In this document: in pieces, positions 32,333 through 41,376 of the stretch
Numbering within the stretch: position 1 is the first letter of the stretch
Layout of the letters: each line of letters starts with the position of its first letter
Notes under the pieces: generated by a model
Seen by the model: only the letters and a program-made list of their open reading frames with translations
What the model was told of the DNA's origin: nothing
The model's database searches: none
Translations under genes and position numbers: made by a program
Origin: CAWDNM01 sp964521195
GTDB taxonomy: Bacteria > Actinomycetota > Coriobacteriia > Anaerosomatales > JAAXUF01
Direction of reading: 5' to 3'
Assembly (NCBI GenBank): GCA_964521195.1
Contig: CAZFRE010000009.1
Coordinates: 1-58,762 of the forward strand
DNA: 58,762 bases

Positions 32333-32418
32333 TGGTGTCCGAGGAGGGATTTGAACCCTCACGCCCTTGCGGGCACTAGGCCCTCAACCTAGCGCGTCTG
32401 CCGTTCCGCCACTCGGAC
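32333..32418 (-). tRNA. tRNA-Leu (GAG)
   Basis: On the minus strand GTCCGAG (32418-32412) pairs with CTCGGAC (32343-32337). The D-arm begins TGGCGGAACGGCAGA, and a long variable arm (TGCCCGCAAGGGCG) marks a class II tRNA. The anticodon loop TTGAGGG gives GAG. The T-arm reads GGGTTCAAATCCC; discriminator A and CCA are encoded. Confidence 0.95.
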
Positions 32419-32450
32419 ATTCAGTTGGCGCCTTTGGGGCGCGAGTCGGT

Positions 32451-32461
32451 AGTGTAGCAAA
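32451..32461 (-). promoter_or_regulatory. Extended -10 promoter of tRNA-Leu
   Basis: The minus strand reads TTTGCTACACT, identical to the sequence before tRNA-Val and at the same 33-base distance from the mature 5' end. It lies 16 bases after the oppF stop codon. Confidence 0.6.
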
Positions 32462-32476
32462 GGGCCTGCGGTGCCG

Positions 32477-33493
32477 CTAGGGGTGGGTTTTGCACTCCCC
32501 CACAGGGATCGGATACGGCTTCGCGAAGTGGCACGCAGCGAAGTGGTCCTCGCCGATCGACGCGAGTTCCGGAGTCTGCTCGGCGCAGATGGGGAACTGC
32601 GCGATCGGGCAGCGAGTGTGGAACCGACAACCCGTGGGAGGGTCGATCGGACTTGGCACGTCTCCCTGCAACAGAATCCGCTCGCGCGTGCGCTGCACGT
32701 TGGGATCGGGAATCGGGACCGCGGAAAGGAGCGACTGCGTATACGGGTGACTCGGCTTGGCGTAGAGCTCGCGCCAGTCCGCTATCTCGACCATCTTGCC
32801 CAGATACATGACCGCGACGCGATCGGAGATGTGCTGGACCACGGAGAGGTCGTGCGCGATGAAGATGTAGGTCAGCCCGAACTCGTCCTGCAGCTGATCG
32901 AGCAGGTTGAGAACCTGCGCCTGAATGGACACGTCGAGCGCCGACACGGGCTCATCGCACACGATGAGCTTGGGGTTCAGGGCGAGCGCTCGGGCGATGC
33001 CGATACGCTGGCGCTGGCCGCCGGAGAACTCGTGCGGGTAGCGATTCGCGTGTTCGGGGTTGAGACCGACGACGTCCAGCAGCTCCTTGGCACGTTTGGT
33101 CTGCTCTGCGCGAGTCCCGATCTCATGGATGGTCAGCGGCTCGGCGACGATCTCGCCGATCGTGAAGCGCGGGTTAAGGCTGGCGTACGGGTCCTGGAAG
33201 ATGATCTGAACGTCCCGACGGTATGCCTGAAGATCGCGCCCCTTGAGCGCAAGGGCATCGCGGCCGTCGAACGTGACCTTGCCGCTCGTCGGTTCGGTGA
33301 GCCGGATGACACACCGACCTGTGGTCGACTTCCCGCAGCCGGACTCGCCCACGAGGCCGAGGGTCTCGCCCGCATTGACGGCGAACGACACGTCCTCGAC
33401 GGCCGACACGAACTTCGGCGCGACGCGTGACATGAACCCCTTCTCCAGAGGGAATCGCTTGGTGAGGCCTTCGACTCTGATGAGCTCGCTCAT
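32477..33493 (-). CDS. oppF: Oligopeptide ABC transporter ATP-binding protein OppF
   Basis: A 338-residue ABC ATPase. Walker A is GLVGESGCGKSTTGR, the Q-loop is IIFQDPYASLNPR, the signature is EFSGGQRQRIGIARAL, Walker B is LIVCDEPVSALD and the H-loop is FIAHDLSVVQHI. The C-terminal Opp/Dpp extension has a cysteine cluster (GCRFHTRCPIAQFPICAEQ, later CHF), which in related proteins binds an Fe-S cluster. It pairs with OppD to drive peptide uptake. The ATG at 33493 abuts the oppD stop. It is the last gene of the operon, and tRNA-Leu follows at once. Confidence 0.93.
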   Translation of the reverse strand: MSELIRVEGLTKRFPLEKGFMSRVAPKFVSAVEDVSFAVNAGETLGLVGESGCGKSTTGRCVIRLTEPTSGKVTFDGRDALALKGRDLQAYRRDVQIIFQDPYASLNPRFTIGEIVAEPLTIHEIGTRAEQTKRAKELLDVVGLNPEHANRYPHEFSGGQRQRIGIARALALNPKLIVCDEPVSALDVSIQAQVLNLLDQLQDEFGLTYIFIAHDLSVVQHISDRVAVMYLGKMVEIADWRELYAKPSHPYTQSLLSAVPIPDPNVQRTRERILLQGDVPSPIDPPTGCRFHTRCPIAQFPICAEQTPELASIGEDHFAACHFAKPYPIPVGECKTHP

Positions 33494-34516
33494 CTACCCG
33501 GTCACCCCCACGGCGCACTCCATCTCCGCGCGGGTGAATCCGGGCTCGCCCGCGAAGTGGCACGCCGCGACGTGCCCGCCGCCGAGCGCGCGCACCTCGG
33601 GTTCCTGGGTCCGGCACACATCCTTGGCGTGGGGGCACCGCGGGTGGAACGAGCATCCCGACGGCACGTTCACGAGTGAGGGCGGTTGTCCCTTGATAGG
33701 ACACAGTGCACCCTTCTCGTCCACGTCGTGCCGCGGGATGGAGTCCATGAGGCCCCAGGTGTACGGGTGCGACGGACGGTAGAAGACCTCGTCGCACGTG
33801 CCGTACTCGACCATCCGTCCGGCGTACATGACCAGGATGTTGTCGGCCATGTCCGCAACGACCCCAAGGTCATGCGTGATCATTATGATCGCGGTGCCGG
33901 TGCGCTTCTGCAGCTCTTCCATCAGTTCGAGGATCTGCGCCTGGATCGTGACGTCGAGTGCGGTGGTGGGCTCGTCTGCGATCAGGATCGCCGGGTCGCA
34001 TGACAGCGCCATCGCGATCATGACTCGCTGGCGCATCCCCCCCGAGAACTGGTGCGGGTAGTCTCTGAGCCGCGCCTTCGCCTGCGGAATGCCGACGAGT
34101 TCGAGCAGCTCCACGGCCCGGTTGGTCGCGTCACGCTTCGACATACCCTTGTGCAGCATGAGCGGCTCGGCGAGTTGGTGACCGATGCGATACACCGGAT
34201 TGAGCGATGTCATCGGATCCTGGAAGATCATCGCGATATCGTTGCCGCGTATCCGGCGGATATCATCCTCCTTCATCGCGAGCAGCGACTTGCCGAGCAG
34301 ACGGACGTCACCGCCCTCCACCTTGCCGGGAGGCATCGGCACGAGCCGCATCATCGTCAGTGCCGTGACCGACTTCCCGGACCCGGACTCGCCCACCACA
34401 CCGAGCGTCTGGCCGGGTTCGAGATCGTAGCTCACACCGTCGACGGCCTTGACGACGCCGTCGCGCGTGTAGAAGTACATCTTCAGGTCTTCGACCTCAA
34501 GCAGCTTCTCCGACAT
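33494..34516 (-). CDS. oppD: Oligopeptide ABC transporter ATP-binding protein OppD
   Basis: A 340-residue ABC ATPase with Walker A GVVGESGSGKSVTAL, Q-loop MIFQDPMTSLNPVYR, signature QFSGGMRQRVMIAMAL, Walker B ILIADEPTTALD and H-loop MITHDLGVVADMAD. The family-specific C-terminus has a cysteine cluster (GCSFHPRCPHAKDVCRTQ, later ACHF). It forms the nucleotide-binding heterodimer with OppF. The ATG at 34516 is three bases after the oppC stop. It belongs to the five-gene cluster oppA-B-C-D-F on the minus strand. Confidence 0.93.
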   Translation of the reverse strand: MSEKLLEVEDLKMYFYTRDGVVKAVDGVSYDLEPGQTLGVVGESGSGKSVTALTMMRLVPMPPGKVEGGDVRLLGKSLLAMKEDDIRRIRGNDIAMIFQDPMTSLNPVYRIGHQLAEPLMLHKGMSKRDATNRAVELLELVGIPQAKARLRDYPHQFSGGMRQRVMIAMALSCDPAILIADEPTTALDVTIQAQILELMEELQKRTGTAIIMITHDLGVVADMADNILVMYAGRMVEYGTCDEVFYRPSHPYTWGLMDSIPRHDVDEKGALCPIKGQPPSLVNVPSGCSFHPRCPHAKDVCRTQEPEVRALGGGHVAACHFAGEPGFTRAEMECAVGVTG

Positions 34517-34519
34517 GGG

Positions 34520-35554
34520 TCAGTCCTTCATCTTCACGTCGAGCGCGTCCCGCACGCCGTCGCCGAGCAGCGTGAACGCGAGTACGGTCGTCAGAATCGC
34601 GAGGCCGGGCCATACCACCAACATGGGGTTGCTGGTCATGAACGCGCGCCCCTCCTCGATCATGCGTCCCCAGGTGATCGTGGGCGGCTGGACTCCCAGC
34701 CCGAGGAAGGACAGCGCCGCCTCGGTCAGGATCGCGCCACCGACGGACATCGTCGCGTACACCACGATCGGCGCGATGGCGTTAGGCATGATGTGCCGGA
34801 GCATGAGCCGCGAGTCCTTGGCCCCCAGCGCGCGTCCGGCATCGATGTAGTCGTTCTGCTTGACAGACAGTATCGAGCTGCGGAACACCCGCGCGATGCT
34901 CGGCCATCCCAAGAACCCGATGGTGAAGACCACCGGCCAGATCGTCGTGCGCCAGTCCGGCGGGATGATGGCCAGCAGGAGGATCGCGAACAGGATGTAC
35001 GGGAACGCAAGGAATATGTCCGCCCCGCGCATGATGAAGGCATCGAGCGCCTTCCCGTAGAAGCCGGAGAAGGCACCGAGGAAGAGTCCGATGATCACCG
35101 TGAAGGCCACCGCCAGCACGCCGACCGACAGCGACACCCTCGCACCGTAGATGACCCGCCCGAAGATGTCTCGTCCCAAGTCGTCGGTGCCCATCGGATG
35201 CTGTAGCGACGGAGGCTGCAGCTTGTTCTGCATCGCGGTCACCGTGTCGATGGTCGTGGGGTCTCCGAAGAGCTGCGGAACCCACAGATCCGCCGTGAGC
35301 GCCATGATCAGGATCGCGGAGATCCAGATGAGCGACACGAGGGCGAGCTTGTTCTTGCGCAGCCGGTACCACGCATCGCCCCACAAGGTGCGCGACCTCA
35401 CCGCCGGCACGTCGGGTGTGGCGGAGGGCAGCAGGTCCTTCACGGCCGGAGTGTGGTCGTGTCCGACTGGGGTGACCTCGGACTCGTTGATCGCTTCAAG
35501 GTGTCGCTCGTCGCGAGACTCCGGAATCGACTGGTCGTCGTGAGGAGTGGTCAT
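34520..35554 (-). CDS. oppC: Oligopeptide ABC transporter permease OppC
   Basis: A 344-residue permease. A polar N-terminal extension of about 75 residues, rather long for the family, precedes the first membrane segment (LALVSLIWISAILIMAL). The OppC_N motif HPMGTDDLGRDIFGRVIYGAR and the EAA loop DAGRALGAKDSRLMLRHIMPNA identify the family. It has six membrane segments in all. The ATG at 35554 overlaps the oppB stop as ATGA. It forms the membrane channel with OppB for peptides delivered by OppA. Confidence 0.92.
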   Translation of the reverse strand: MTTPHDDQSIPESRDERHLEAINESEVTPVGHDHTPAVKDLLPSATPDVPAVRSRTLWGDAWYRLRKNKLALVSLIWISAILIMALTADLWVPQLFGDPTTIDTVTAMQNKLQPPSLQHPMGTDDLGRDIFGRVIYGARVSLSVGVLAVAFTVIIGLFLGAFSGFYGKALDAFIMRGADIFLAFPYILFAILLLAIIPPDWRTTIWPVVFTIGFLGWPSIARVFRSSILSVKQNDYIDAGRALGAKDSRLMLRHIMPNAIAPIVVYATMSVGGAILTEAALSFLGLGVQPPTITWGRMIEEGRAFMTSNPMLVVWPGLAILTTVLAFTLLGDGVRDALDVKMKD

Positions 35555-36519
35555 TCCGCAGCACCCCCGTACCTGATACGGGGGTCGAGGAACGCGTACG
35601 AGATGTCGACCAGCAGGTTCACGATCATCACCGCGAACAGGATGACGACCGTACCGCCGAATACCACCGGGTAGTCCTTTGCCTGGATCGCCTTGAAGAT
35701 CGTGTAGCCGACGCCCGGCCAGTTGAACACGGTCTCGGTCAAGATCGCGCCTGCGAGCATGGCCCCGAAGTCCAGGCCGATGAACGTCACGACGGGAATC
35801 ATCGCGTTCTTCATCGCATGCCCGTAGAGGACGCGACCGCCCGAAAGGCCCTTGGCGTGCGCCGTGCGTATGTAGTCCTGGCTGAGCACCTCGAGCAGCT
35901 GGCTGCGCATGATGCGCGCGGCGTACGCGGTCGAGACCGATGCCAGGGTGATTGCCGGAAGTATGAGGTGCGCGAACGGACCGAACGTCGCGCTCTCCGC
36001 ACCCGAGATCGGTAAGTAGAACGCACCGTTCGTCCACTCTTTGAGAATGATGCCGAAGAAGATCTGCAAGAGCAGGCCGAGCCAGAAGACGGGCATCGCA
36101 ACGAGAATCGACGTGGAGAGCGTCACGAAGACGTCCCAGAAGGAGTACTTCTTCACCGCCGATATCACCCCCGCACCTATGGCCACGATGATCTCGACGA
36201 TGATCGCCGCGATCGAGAGCCGCACGGTGTAGGGATACGTGTCCTGAAGGATGGACTGCACGCTGCGTCCGGTACGAATGCTCACGCCCAGGTCGCCGTG
36301 GGCAAGATCCTTGAGGTAGTTCGCGTACTGCACGTACCACGGTTGGTCGAAACCATGTTCGTGGACGAGCTGCTGGTAGACAGCCGGATCGGCGGCCCTC
36401 TCGCCGAACTTCAGGCGAATGGGATCACCGAGGACCGTCGTCATGAGGAACAGGATGAGCGTCACTCCGAAGAACACAGGAATGAACTGCACCAGCCTGC
36501 GGGTGATGTAGCGGAACAT
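35551..36519 (-). CDS. oppB: Oligopeptide ABC transporter permease OppB
   Basis: A 322-residue permease with six membrane segments. It starts MFRYITRRLVQFIPVFFGVT, typical of OppB/DppB. Markers are HGDLGVSIRTGRSV and the cytoplasmic EAA loop RTAHAKGLSGGRVLYGHAMKN, which contacts the ATPases. The C-terminus has ETVFNWPGVGYTIFKAI and DPRIRYG. It is separated from oppA by about 100 bases that contain a strong hairpin, and overlaps oppC by four bases. Confidence 0.93.
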   Translation of the reverse strand: MFRYITRRLVQFIPVFFGVTLILFLMTTVLGDPIRLKFGERAADPAVYQQLVHEHGFDQPWYVQYANYLKDLAHGDLGVSIRTGRSVQSILQDTYPYTVRLSIAAIIVEIIVAIGAGVISAVKKYSFWDVFVTLSTSILVAMPVFWLGLLLQIFFGIILKEWTNGAFYLPISGAESATFGPFAHLILPAITLASVSTAYAARIMRSQLLEVLSQDYIRTAHAKGLSGGRVLYGHAMKNAMIPVVTFIGLDFGAMLAGAILTETVFNWPGVGYTIFKAIQAKDYPVVFGGTVVILFAVMIVNLLVDISYAFLDPRIRYGGAAE

Positions 36520-36554
36520 ACGTCGCCTTCGTGTTCAAACGCCCTGCGAGAGTC

Positions 36555-36588
36555 CGGTGGTGGGGCGCATGCTCGCACCCCACCACCG
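36555..36588 (-). terminator. Attenuator-like hairpin between oppA and oppB
   Basis: CGGTGGTGGGG (36555-36565) pairs perfectly with 36578-36588 around a 12-base loop. No T-run follows on the minus strand. It probably protects the oppA message or partly ends transcription, so the binding protein is made in excess over the permease parts. Confidence 0.6.
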
Positions 36589-36617
36589 TCTCGAAACCAG
36601 GCGCTGGTGTCCTCGGA

Positions 36618-38327
36618 CTACTTGGCTGCGGAGAGCCAGACCTTCTGGAAGTCCGCGAGACCCATGGCGCTGTAGGTCAGTTCGTTCACACGATCCGACG
36701 CAACGTGGTGGTGCTTGTAGAACACGACCGGGACGACCGGCACGGCTGCGCCGATGGTCTTGTCGGCCTGCTGGTACAGCGCAAGGCGCGCGTTGACATC
36801 GGTCGTCGCACGAGCGTCCTTGAGGGTCTTGTCGACCTCGGGGTTGCTGTACGCGGACTTGTTGTCACCGGCGCCCGTCGTGAAGAGCGGGAACAGGAAG
36901 TTGTCCATGATCGGGTAGTCGGCGACCCAGCCGAGGCGCCCGATCTGGAAGTTGCCTGCATCGTACTTCTTCAGGGTGTTCGGGAAGTCAGCAGTGTCGA
37001 ACTTCGCGTTGAGGCCGATGGCCTTCAGGTCGCTCTGCACGAGCTGCATGACCTTCTCGTGACCGCCATCGTTGTTGTAGGTGATGGTGATCTCGGGCGC
37101 ACCCTTGCCCTCGGGGAAGCCGGCGTCGGCAAGTGCCTTCTTGGCACCCTCGAGGTCGTAGGTGGACATCGGCCACGCACCGGCCTCGTAGCCGGCCATA
37201 CCCGGCGGCACGATGTTGTCGGCCGGATCGCGGGTGCCCTCGTACGCGAGGTCGGCGATGGCCGGACGGTTGATGGCGAGCGAGATCGCCTTGCGGAGAT
37301 TCTCGTTCCCCATGTCCTTGTTCTTCAGGTTGATCACGAGGTAGTACGTGGCATTCTCGGCGCCGAGAAGGACCTGCTTGCCGGGATTGGCGGTGTAGCC
37401 GTTCTCCGACTCGCCGTACTTCGCCACGGTTTCCTTGATCTTGCCGTCAGCGATCTGCGCGAAGTCGAGCGTACCAGCCTCGAACTCGGTGAACGCGGTG
37501 TTCGGATCCTTGAAGATCTTGAACTCGATGCCGTCGATGTTGGGCTTCTCGCCGTAGTACTCATCGTTGCGGACGACCTTGATGTACTGGTCGTGCTTCC
37601 ACGGCTCGCTCATCTTGAACGGACCGTTTCCAACCGGCATGTCGCCGAAGGGCACCTTCTCGCCGTTGTAGTCGACGCCCTCTTCGACGTACTTCTGCGG
37701 GACAGGCGCCAGCGCCGGGTGACCGACGACGTAGGGGAAGTCGGCGAACGGATAGGCCAGCGTCACCTCGAGGGTGTAGTCGTCGATGGCCTTCAGGCCC
37801 GACATCTCCGTGGCCTTGCCGGCCTGGACATCGTCAAAGCCCATGACCGGAGCGAGGTGGTAGCTGACGACCGACGGGTCGACTTCCTTGGTCAGCGTGT
37901 TTTCCGTCTTGGGGTTCGCGATGCGGTTCCACGCGTAGATGAAGTCGGACGCCTTGACCGGCGTGCCATCAGCAAACTTGCCGTTCTTGTTGAGGGTGAA
38001 CGTCCACACCGAACCATCGGCGTTGGGCTCCCACTTCTCAGCGGCGGCCGGGACGATGTTCTCCGGCTTGAGCGGGTCGAACGCGGTGAGCGAGTCGAAC
38101 AGCGCCTGCTCAACCTGCGTGCCCTCGGACTCCTGCGTGTTGTAGGGATCGATGTACGCTGCGTCCCCGAGGTAGTAGGCGAGCGTCCCGCCCTGCGTGA
38201 CCTCGGTCGTTGCGCTGCCACCGGTGGTTCCCTCGGTGGTCTGCTTGGGCGCGCACCCAGCGCCGATACCGGCGACGAGTCCGAGCGCAAGCACGAGCGC
38301 TAGAGCCTTACGGTAGTTAACCTGCAC
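36618..38327 (-). CDS. oppA: Oligopeptide-binding lipoprotein OppA (SBP family 5)
   Basis: A 569-residue extracytoplasmic solute-binding protein. A short basic N-region and hydrophobic core end in a lipobox, LVAGIGAGC, so the mature protein is lipid-anchored at that Cys, followed by a Gly/Thr-rich linker. Family 5 markers include PAAAEKWEPNADGSVWTFTL, FADGTPVKASDFIYAWNRI and LRKAISLAINRPAI. It captures peptides for OppBCDF. The GTG at 38327 has AAGGAGG 7 bases upstream. Longer in-frame extensions lack protein character. Confidence 0.92.
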   Translation of the reverse strand: MQVNYRKALALVLALGLVAGIGAGCAPKQTTEGTTGGSATTEVTQGGTLAYYLGDAAYIDPYNTQESEGTQVEQALFDSLTAFDPLKPENIVPAAAEKWEPNADGSVWTFTLNKNGKFADGTPVKASDFIYAWNRIANPKTENTLTKEVDPSVVSYHLAPVMGFDDVQAGKATEMSGLKAIDDYTLEVTLAYPFADFPYVVGHPALAPVPQKYVEEGVDYNGEKVPFGDMPVGNGPFKMSEPWKHDQYIKVVRNDEYYGEKPNIDGIEFKIFKDPNTAFTEFEAGTLDFAQIADGKIKETVAKYGESENGYTANPGKQVLLGAENATYYLVINLKNKDMGNENLRKAISLAINRPAIADLAYEGTRDPADNIVPPGMAGYEAGAWPMSTYDLEGAKKALADAGFPEGKGAPEITITYNNDGGHEKVMQLVQSDLKAIGLNAKFDTADFPNTLKKYDAGNFQIGRLGWVADYPIMDNFLFPLFTTGAGDNKSAYSNPEVDKTLKDARATTDVNARLALYQQADKTIGAAVPVVPVVFYKHHHVASDRVNELTYSAMGLADFQKVWLSAAK

Positions 38328-38671
38328 GTCCCTGCCTCCTTCCAGCTCTGCTCCACTAGCCCTGTCCATGGGGTATGTCCCAGAACCCGGCGGGTGCCGG
38401 TGCCCTGTGGACCCTGCGTGTGTACGCACGCGCGCCAGCCCGGGTGAATATGCGCGCGTTGCACTGTGTAGTCTCGCGCCCAATGCATCAGATGACAAGC
38501 CCATTGCATAGACGCAAGCACAAACGCAGGTGCCCCCCGTATACAGCGAGCAACAGTCGGCTCACCGTCTTACGGCGTTGTGTACCCCAATCCAGTCAAG
38601 CGCATCGGCGACCGGACTGCAAGGAAAAGGTGTGTTCTGAGGGCAAGGGCCCGAACGGGCCCGGAAGGGGG
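38328..38671. other. Intergenic region upstream of opp and downstream of secG
   Basis: These 344 bases hold no supportable gene on either strand. The left part must contain the oppA promoter, but I see no convincing -35/-10 pair and no -24/-12 site. A short GGGCCC hairpin at its right end belongs to secG. Confidence 0.5.
38647..38662 (-). terminator. Short GGGCCC hairpin after secG
   Basis: GGGCCC (38647-38652) pairs with 38657-38662 around a 4-base loop, 9 bases after the secG stop on the minus strand, followed by TTGCCCT. It is a weak to moderate terminator for the glycolysis-secG unit. Confidence 0.45.
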
Positions 38672-38917
38672 CTAGAGGCCCTTCGGATAGACGATCATCA
38701 GCATCAGCAGGCTGACGCCGAAAGCGATCGCGAACCCGATCGTGATCCTGTCGAGGTTCTTCTCGATGAGGCTCGTGCCGGTGACGTTGGTCTGCATGGC
38801 GCCGCCCAGCATCTCGGACAGGCCGGTACCCTTGCCCGAGTGCAGCAGCACGAAGATGATCAGGCCAACAGAGGAGATCGCCCAGATGATCAGAGCGAGG
38901 ACGAGAAGCGCGGTCAC
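38672..38917 (-). CDS. secG: Preprotein translocase subunit SecG
   Basis: An 81-residue protein with two membrane segments (about 3-24 and 58-77) and the SecG loop LLHSGKGTGLSEMLGG between them. SecG assists SecYE during protein export. The GTG at 38917 has AGGAGTCCCT upstream. It lies 57 bases after gpmI, at the end of the gap-pgk-tpi-gpmI run, a common place for secG in Gram-positive bacteria. Confidence 0.93.
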   Translation of the reverse strand: MTALLVLALIIWAISSVGLIIFVLLHSGKGTGLSEMLGGAMQTNVTGTSLIEKNLDRITIGFAIAFGVSLLMLMIVYPKGL

Positions 38918-38974
38918 AGGGACTCCTAGGTGCTCGGTTCGTTTCGGGGTGCCGCGTCCGAGCGCGACGGTGAA

Positions 38975-40495
38975 TCAGTATATCAGCAAGCTGCGGCCAG
39001 TCCACTCCTCAGGGATCGCGACACCGATCAGATCGAGCAGAGTCGGGGCGACGTCGGCAAGAATCCCTCCGCGCTCGAGTCCCGCGATACCTGCGCCGCA
39101 CGCGATGAGCGGCACATCCGAGAGGGTGTGAGCGGTGAATGGCGTCGCACCGTCAGCGTCCACCATCGCTTCAGCGTTGCCGTGGTCCGCAGTGATCAGC
39201 GCGACTCCGCCGCTCTCGCGAATGGCCGAGACGGCCGCGCCCACGCCTGCGTCGACCGCTTCAACCGCACGCACGGCAGCATCGAAATCGCCGGTGTGTC
39301 CGACCATGTCGCAATTCGCGTAGTTCACGATGTACACGTCCGCCTGACCGGCCTCGATCGCGGCGACGAGCTCGACGGTGACCTCGGGCGCGCTCATCTC
39401 CGGCTCGAGGTCGTACGTGGCGATCTTCGGACTCGGCACGAGAATCCGTGTCTCCCCTGCCTTGGGTGTCTCGGCGCCACCGTTCAAGAAGAAGGTGACA
39501 TGAGCGTACTTCTCGGTTTCGGCGATGTGGAGCTGCCGCAGCTCCTGCTCGGCGAGGACGTCCGCGAGGACATGCTGCGGAAGGTCCTTGGGGTATGCGA
39601 CGGGAGCCGGGATCGTCGGGTCGTATTCCGTGAGACAGACGAAGCGCAACCGCGGCCGCACGGGTCGCTCGAACCCCTCGAAGGTGTCGTCGGTGAATGC
39701 GCGTGTGATCTCGCGGGCCCGATCGGGTCGGAAGTTGAAGAAGATGAGCGCATCCCCGTCAGCCACGCGGGTATCCGTGATGACTGCCGGCACCACGAAC
39801 TCGTCGGTGATGCCCGCTTCGTAGGAAGCGCTCACCGCCTCGGTGGCCGAGGGAGCGTCCACCCCCTCGCCGAGTACTATGGCACGCCACGCCTTCTCGA
39901 CGCGGTCCCAACGGTTGTCGCGGTCCATCGCGTAGTAGCGGCCCATGACCGTCGCGATGCGCCCGACACCGCGTTGCCGCATGACGCCCTCAAGCTGCTC
40001 AAGGTAGCTCAGGCCGCTTTGCGGCGGTACGTCTCGGCCATCGAGGAACGCATGGACGAGAACGTCACGTGCTCCCCGGGCCTTCGCCATCTCCAACAGG
40101 GCGTACAGGTGGTCCTGGTGACTGTGAACCCCGCCGTCTGAGACGAGTCCCATCAGGTGCACCGCCCGGCCCTCGGCGACAGCGCCGTCGATCGCCGTCG
40201 CGAGGACGGCGTTGTCGAAGAGCGATCGGTCCTCGACGGCGAGGTTGATACGCGTCAGCTCCTGGTAGACCACCCTGCCTGCCCCGATGTTGAGGTGCCC
40301 GACCTCGGAGTTGCCCATCTGCCCCTCGGGCAGTCCGACGGCGAGGCCGGACGCGCACAGCGTGGTGTTCGCGCACGTGGCGAACAGCTCGTCGAGGTTC
40401 GGCGTGCGTGCGGCTTCGATCGCGTTGCCGCCCGACGCGGCGGCGTGGCCGAAACCGTCCATGATGACGAGCAGTGCGGGCAGGTTCCTGGTCAC
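38975..40495 (-). CDS. gpmI: 2,3-bisphosphoglycerate-independent phosphoglycerate mutase
   Basis: A 506-residue enzyme of the alkaline phosphatase superfamily. The N-terminal metal site is LLVIMDGFGH, the nucleophile Ser is in GQMGNSEVGHLNIGAGR (near residue 62), and GLVSDGGVHSHQDHL, HAFLDGRDVPPQSG, NFRPDRAREI and ITADHGNAEAM provide the other ligands. It interconverts 3- and 2-phosphoglycerate using Mn2+. The GTG at 40495 abuts the tpiA stop codon, so the two genes are tightly coupled. Confidence 0.96.
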   Translation of the reverse strand: MTRNLPALLVIMDGFGHAAASGGNAIEAARTPNLDELFATCANTTLCASGLAVGLPEGQMGNSEVGHLNIGAGRVVYQELTRINLAVEDRSLFDNAVLATAIDGAVAEGRAVHLMGLVSDGGVHSHQDHLYALLEMAKARGARDVLVHAFLDGRDVPPQSGLSYLEQLEGVMRQRGVGRIATVMGRYYAMDRDNRWDRVEKAWRAIVLGEGVDAPSATEAVSASYEAGITDEFVVPAVITDTRVADGDALIFFNFRPDRAREITRAFTDDTFEGFERPVRPRLRFVCLTEYDPTIPAPVAYPKDLPQHVLADVLAEQELRQLHIAETEKYAHVTFFLNGGAETPKAGETRILVPSPKIATYDLEPEMSAPEVTVELVAAIEAGQADVYIVNYANCDMVGHTGDFDAAVRAVEAVDAGVGAAVSAIRESGGVALITADHGNAEAMVDADGATPFTAHTLSDVPLIACGAGIAGLERGGILADVAPTLLDLIGVAIPEEWTGRSLLIY

Positions 40496-41281
40496 TTAGG
40501 CGTAGTCCTTCGTGGTCGCAAGCATCGAGAAGAACGAGTCCGCGTCGAGCGAGGCCCCACCGACAAGCGCACCGTCGATATCGGGCTCGGGCATGAAGAG
40601 CGCGATGTTCTCGGGCTTGGCGGAACCGCCGTAGAGGATGCGCGTCTGCACAGCGACAGGCTGGCCGAAGAGCGCACCGATGGTCGCCCGGATGGATCGG
40701 CACGTGTCGTTTGCCGCCTCCGGTGTGGGGGTGCGGCCGGTCCCGATCGCCCAGATGGGCTCGTACGCGATGACGATGCCGGCGGCCTCCTCGGCACTCA
40801 GACCGTCGAGCGCGCCGCGGATCTGGCCGCGCACAAACGTCTCGGTATCGCCGGCATCTCGCGTCTCGAGCGTCTCACCACAGCACACGATGGGCGTGAT
40901 GCCGCCCGCGAGCAGCGCTTTGACCTTCTTGTTCACCGTCTCGTCGGTCTCGCCGAACATCTCGCGACGCTCGGAGTGGCCGATCACACAGTAGTCGCAC
41001 CCCGCATCGACGAGCATCGGAACCGACACCTCACCGGTGTAGGCTCCCTCCTTCTCCCAGTGCACGTTCTGCGCGGCGAGCTTGAGCTTGGAGTGGTCGA
41101 AGTCGATGACCGTCGCGACCGGCTTGAGGTCGGGAAACGGCGGACAGACGACCGCTTCCACAGCCGAGGAGACCTCCGGTGCGTCACGCAGCAGGTCGTC
41201 TATGGCCTGAGCGAGCGCGACGGCCTCACCCGGCGTCTTGTACATCTTCCAGTTGCCCGCGATCATTGGCATTCGGCCCAT
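40496..41281 (-). CDS. tpiA: Triosephosphate isomerase
   Basis: A 261-residue TIM-barrel enzyme. Catalytic residues are Lys12 (AGNWKMYK), His in CVIGHSERREMFG, and Glu in VIAYEPIWAIGTG with the following mobile loop TPTPEAAN. The phosphate-binding ILYGGSAKPENI and GALVGGASLDADSF are present. It interconverts dihydroxyacetone phosphate and glyceraldehyde 3-phosphate. The ATG at 41281 is preceded by AGAGGAGCACG; an upstream in-frame Met lacks a site. It lies 95 bases after pgk and abuts gpmI. Confidence 0.96.
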   Translation of the reverse strand: MGRMPMIAGNWKMYKTPGEAVALAQAIDDLLRDAPEVSSAVEAVVCPPFPDLKPVATVIDFDHSKLKLAAQNVHWEKEGAYTGEVSVPMLVDAGCDYCVIGHSERREMFGETDETVNKKVKALLAGGITPIVCCGETLETRDAGDTETFVRGQIRGALDGLSAEEAAGIVIAYEPIWAIGTGRTPTPEAANDTCRSIRATIGALFGQPVAVQTRILYGGSAKPENIALFMPEPDIDGALVGGASLDADSFFSMLATTKDYA

Positions 41282-41376
41282 CAGCGTGCTCCTCTCAATC
41301 GTGTGGGGTGCGTCGTAGAGCACGGACGGCTCATCCGTCCAACCGCACCGCAGTCCATCGGAATCCCCCGCGGGGA

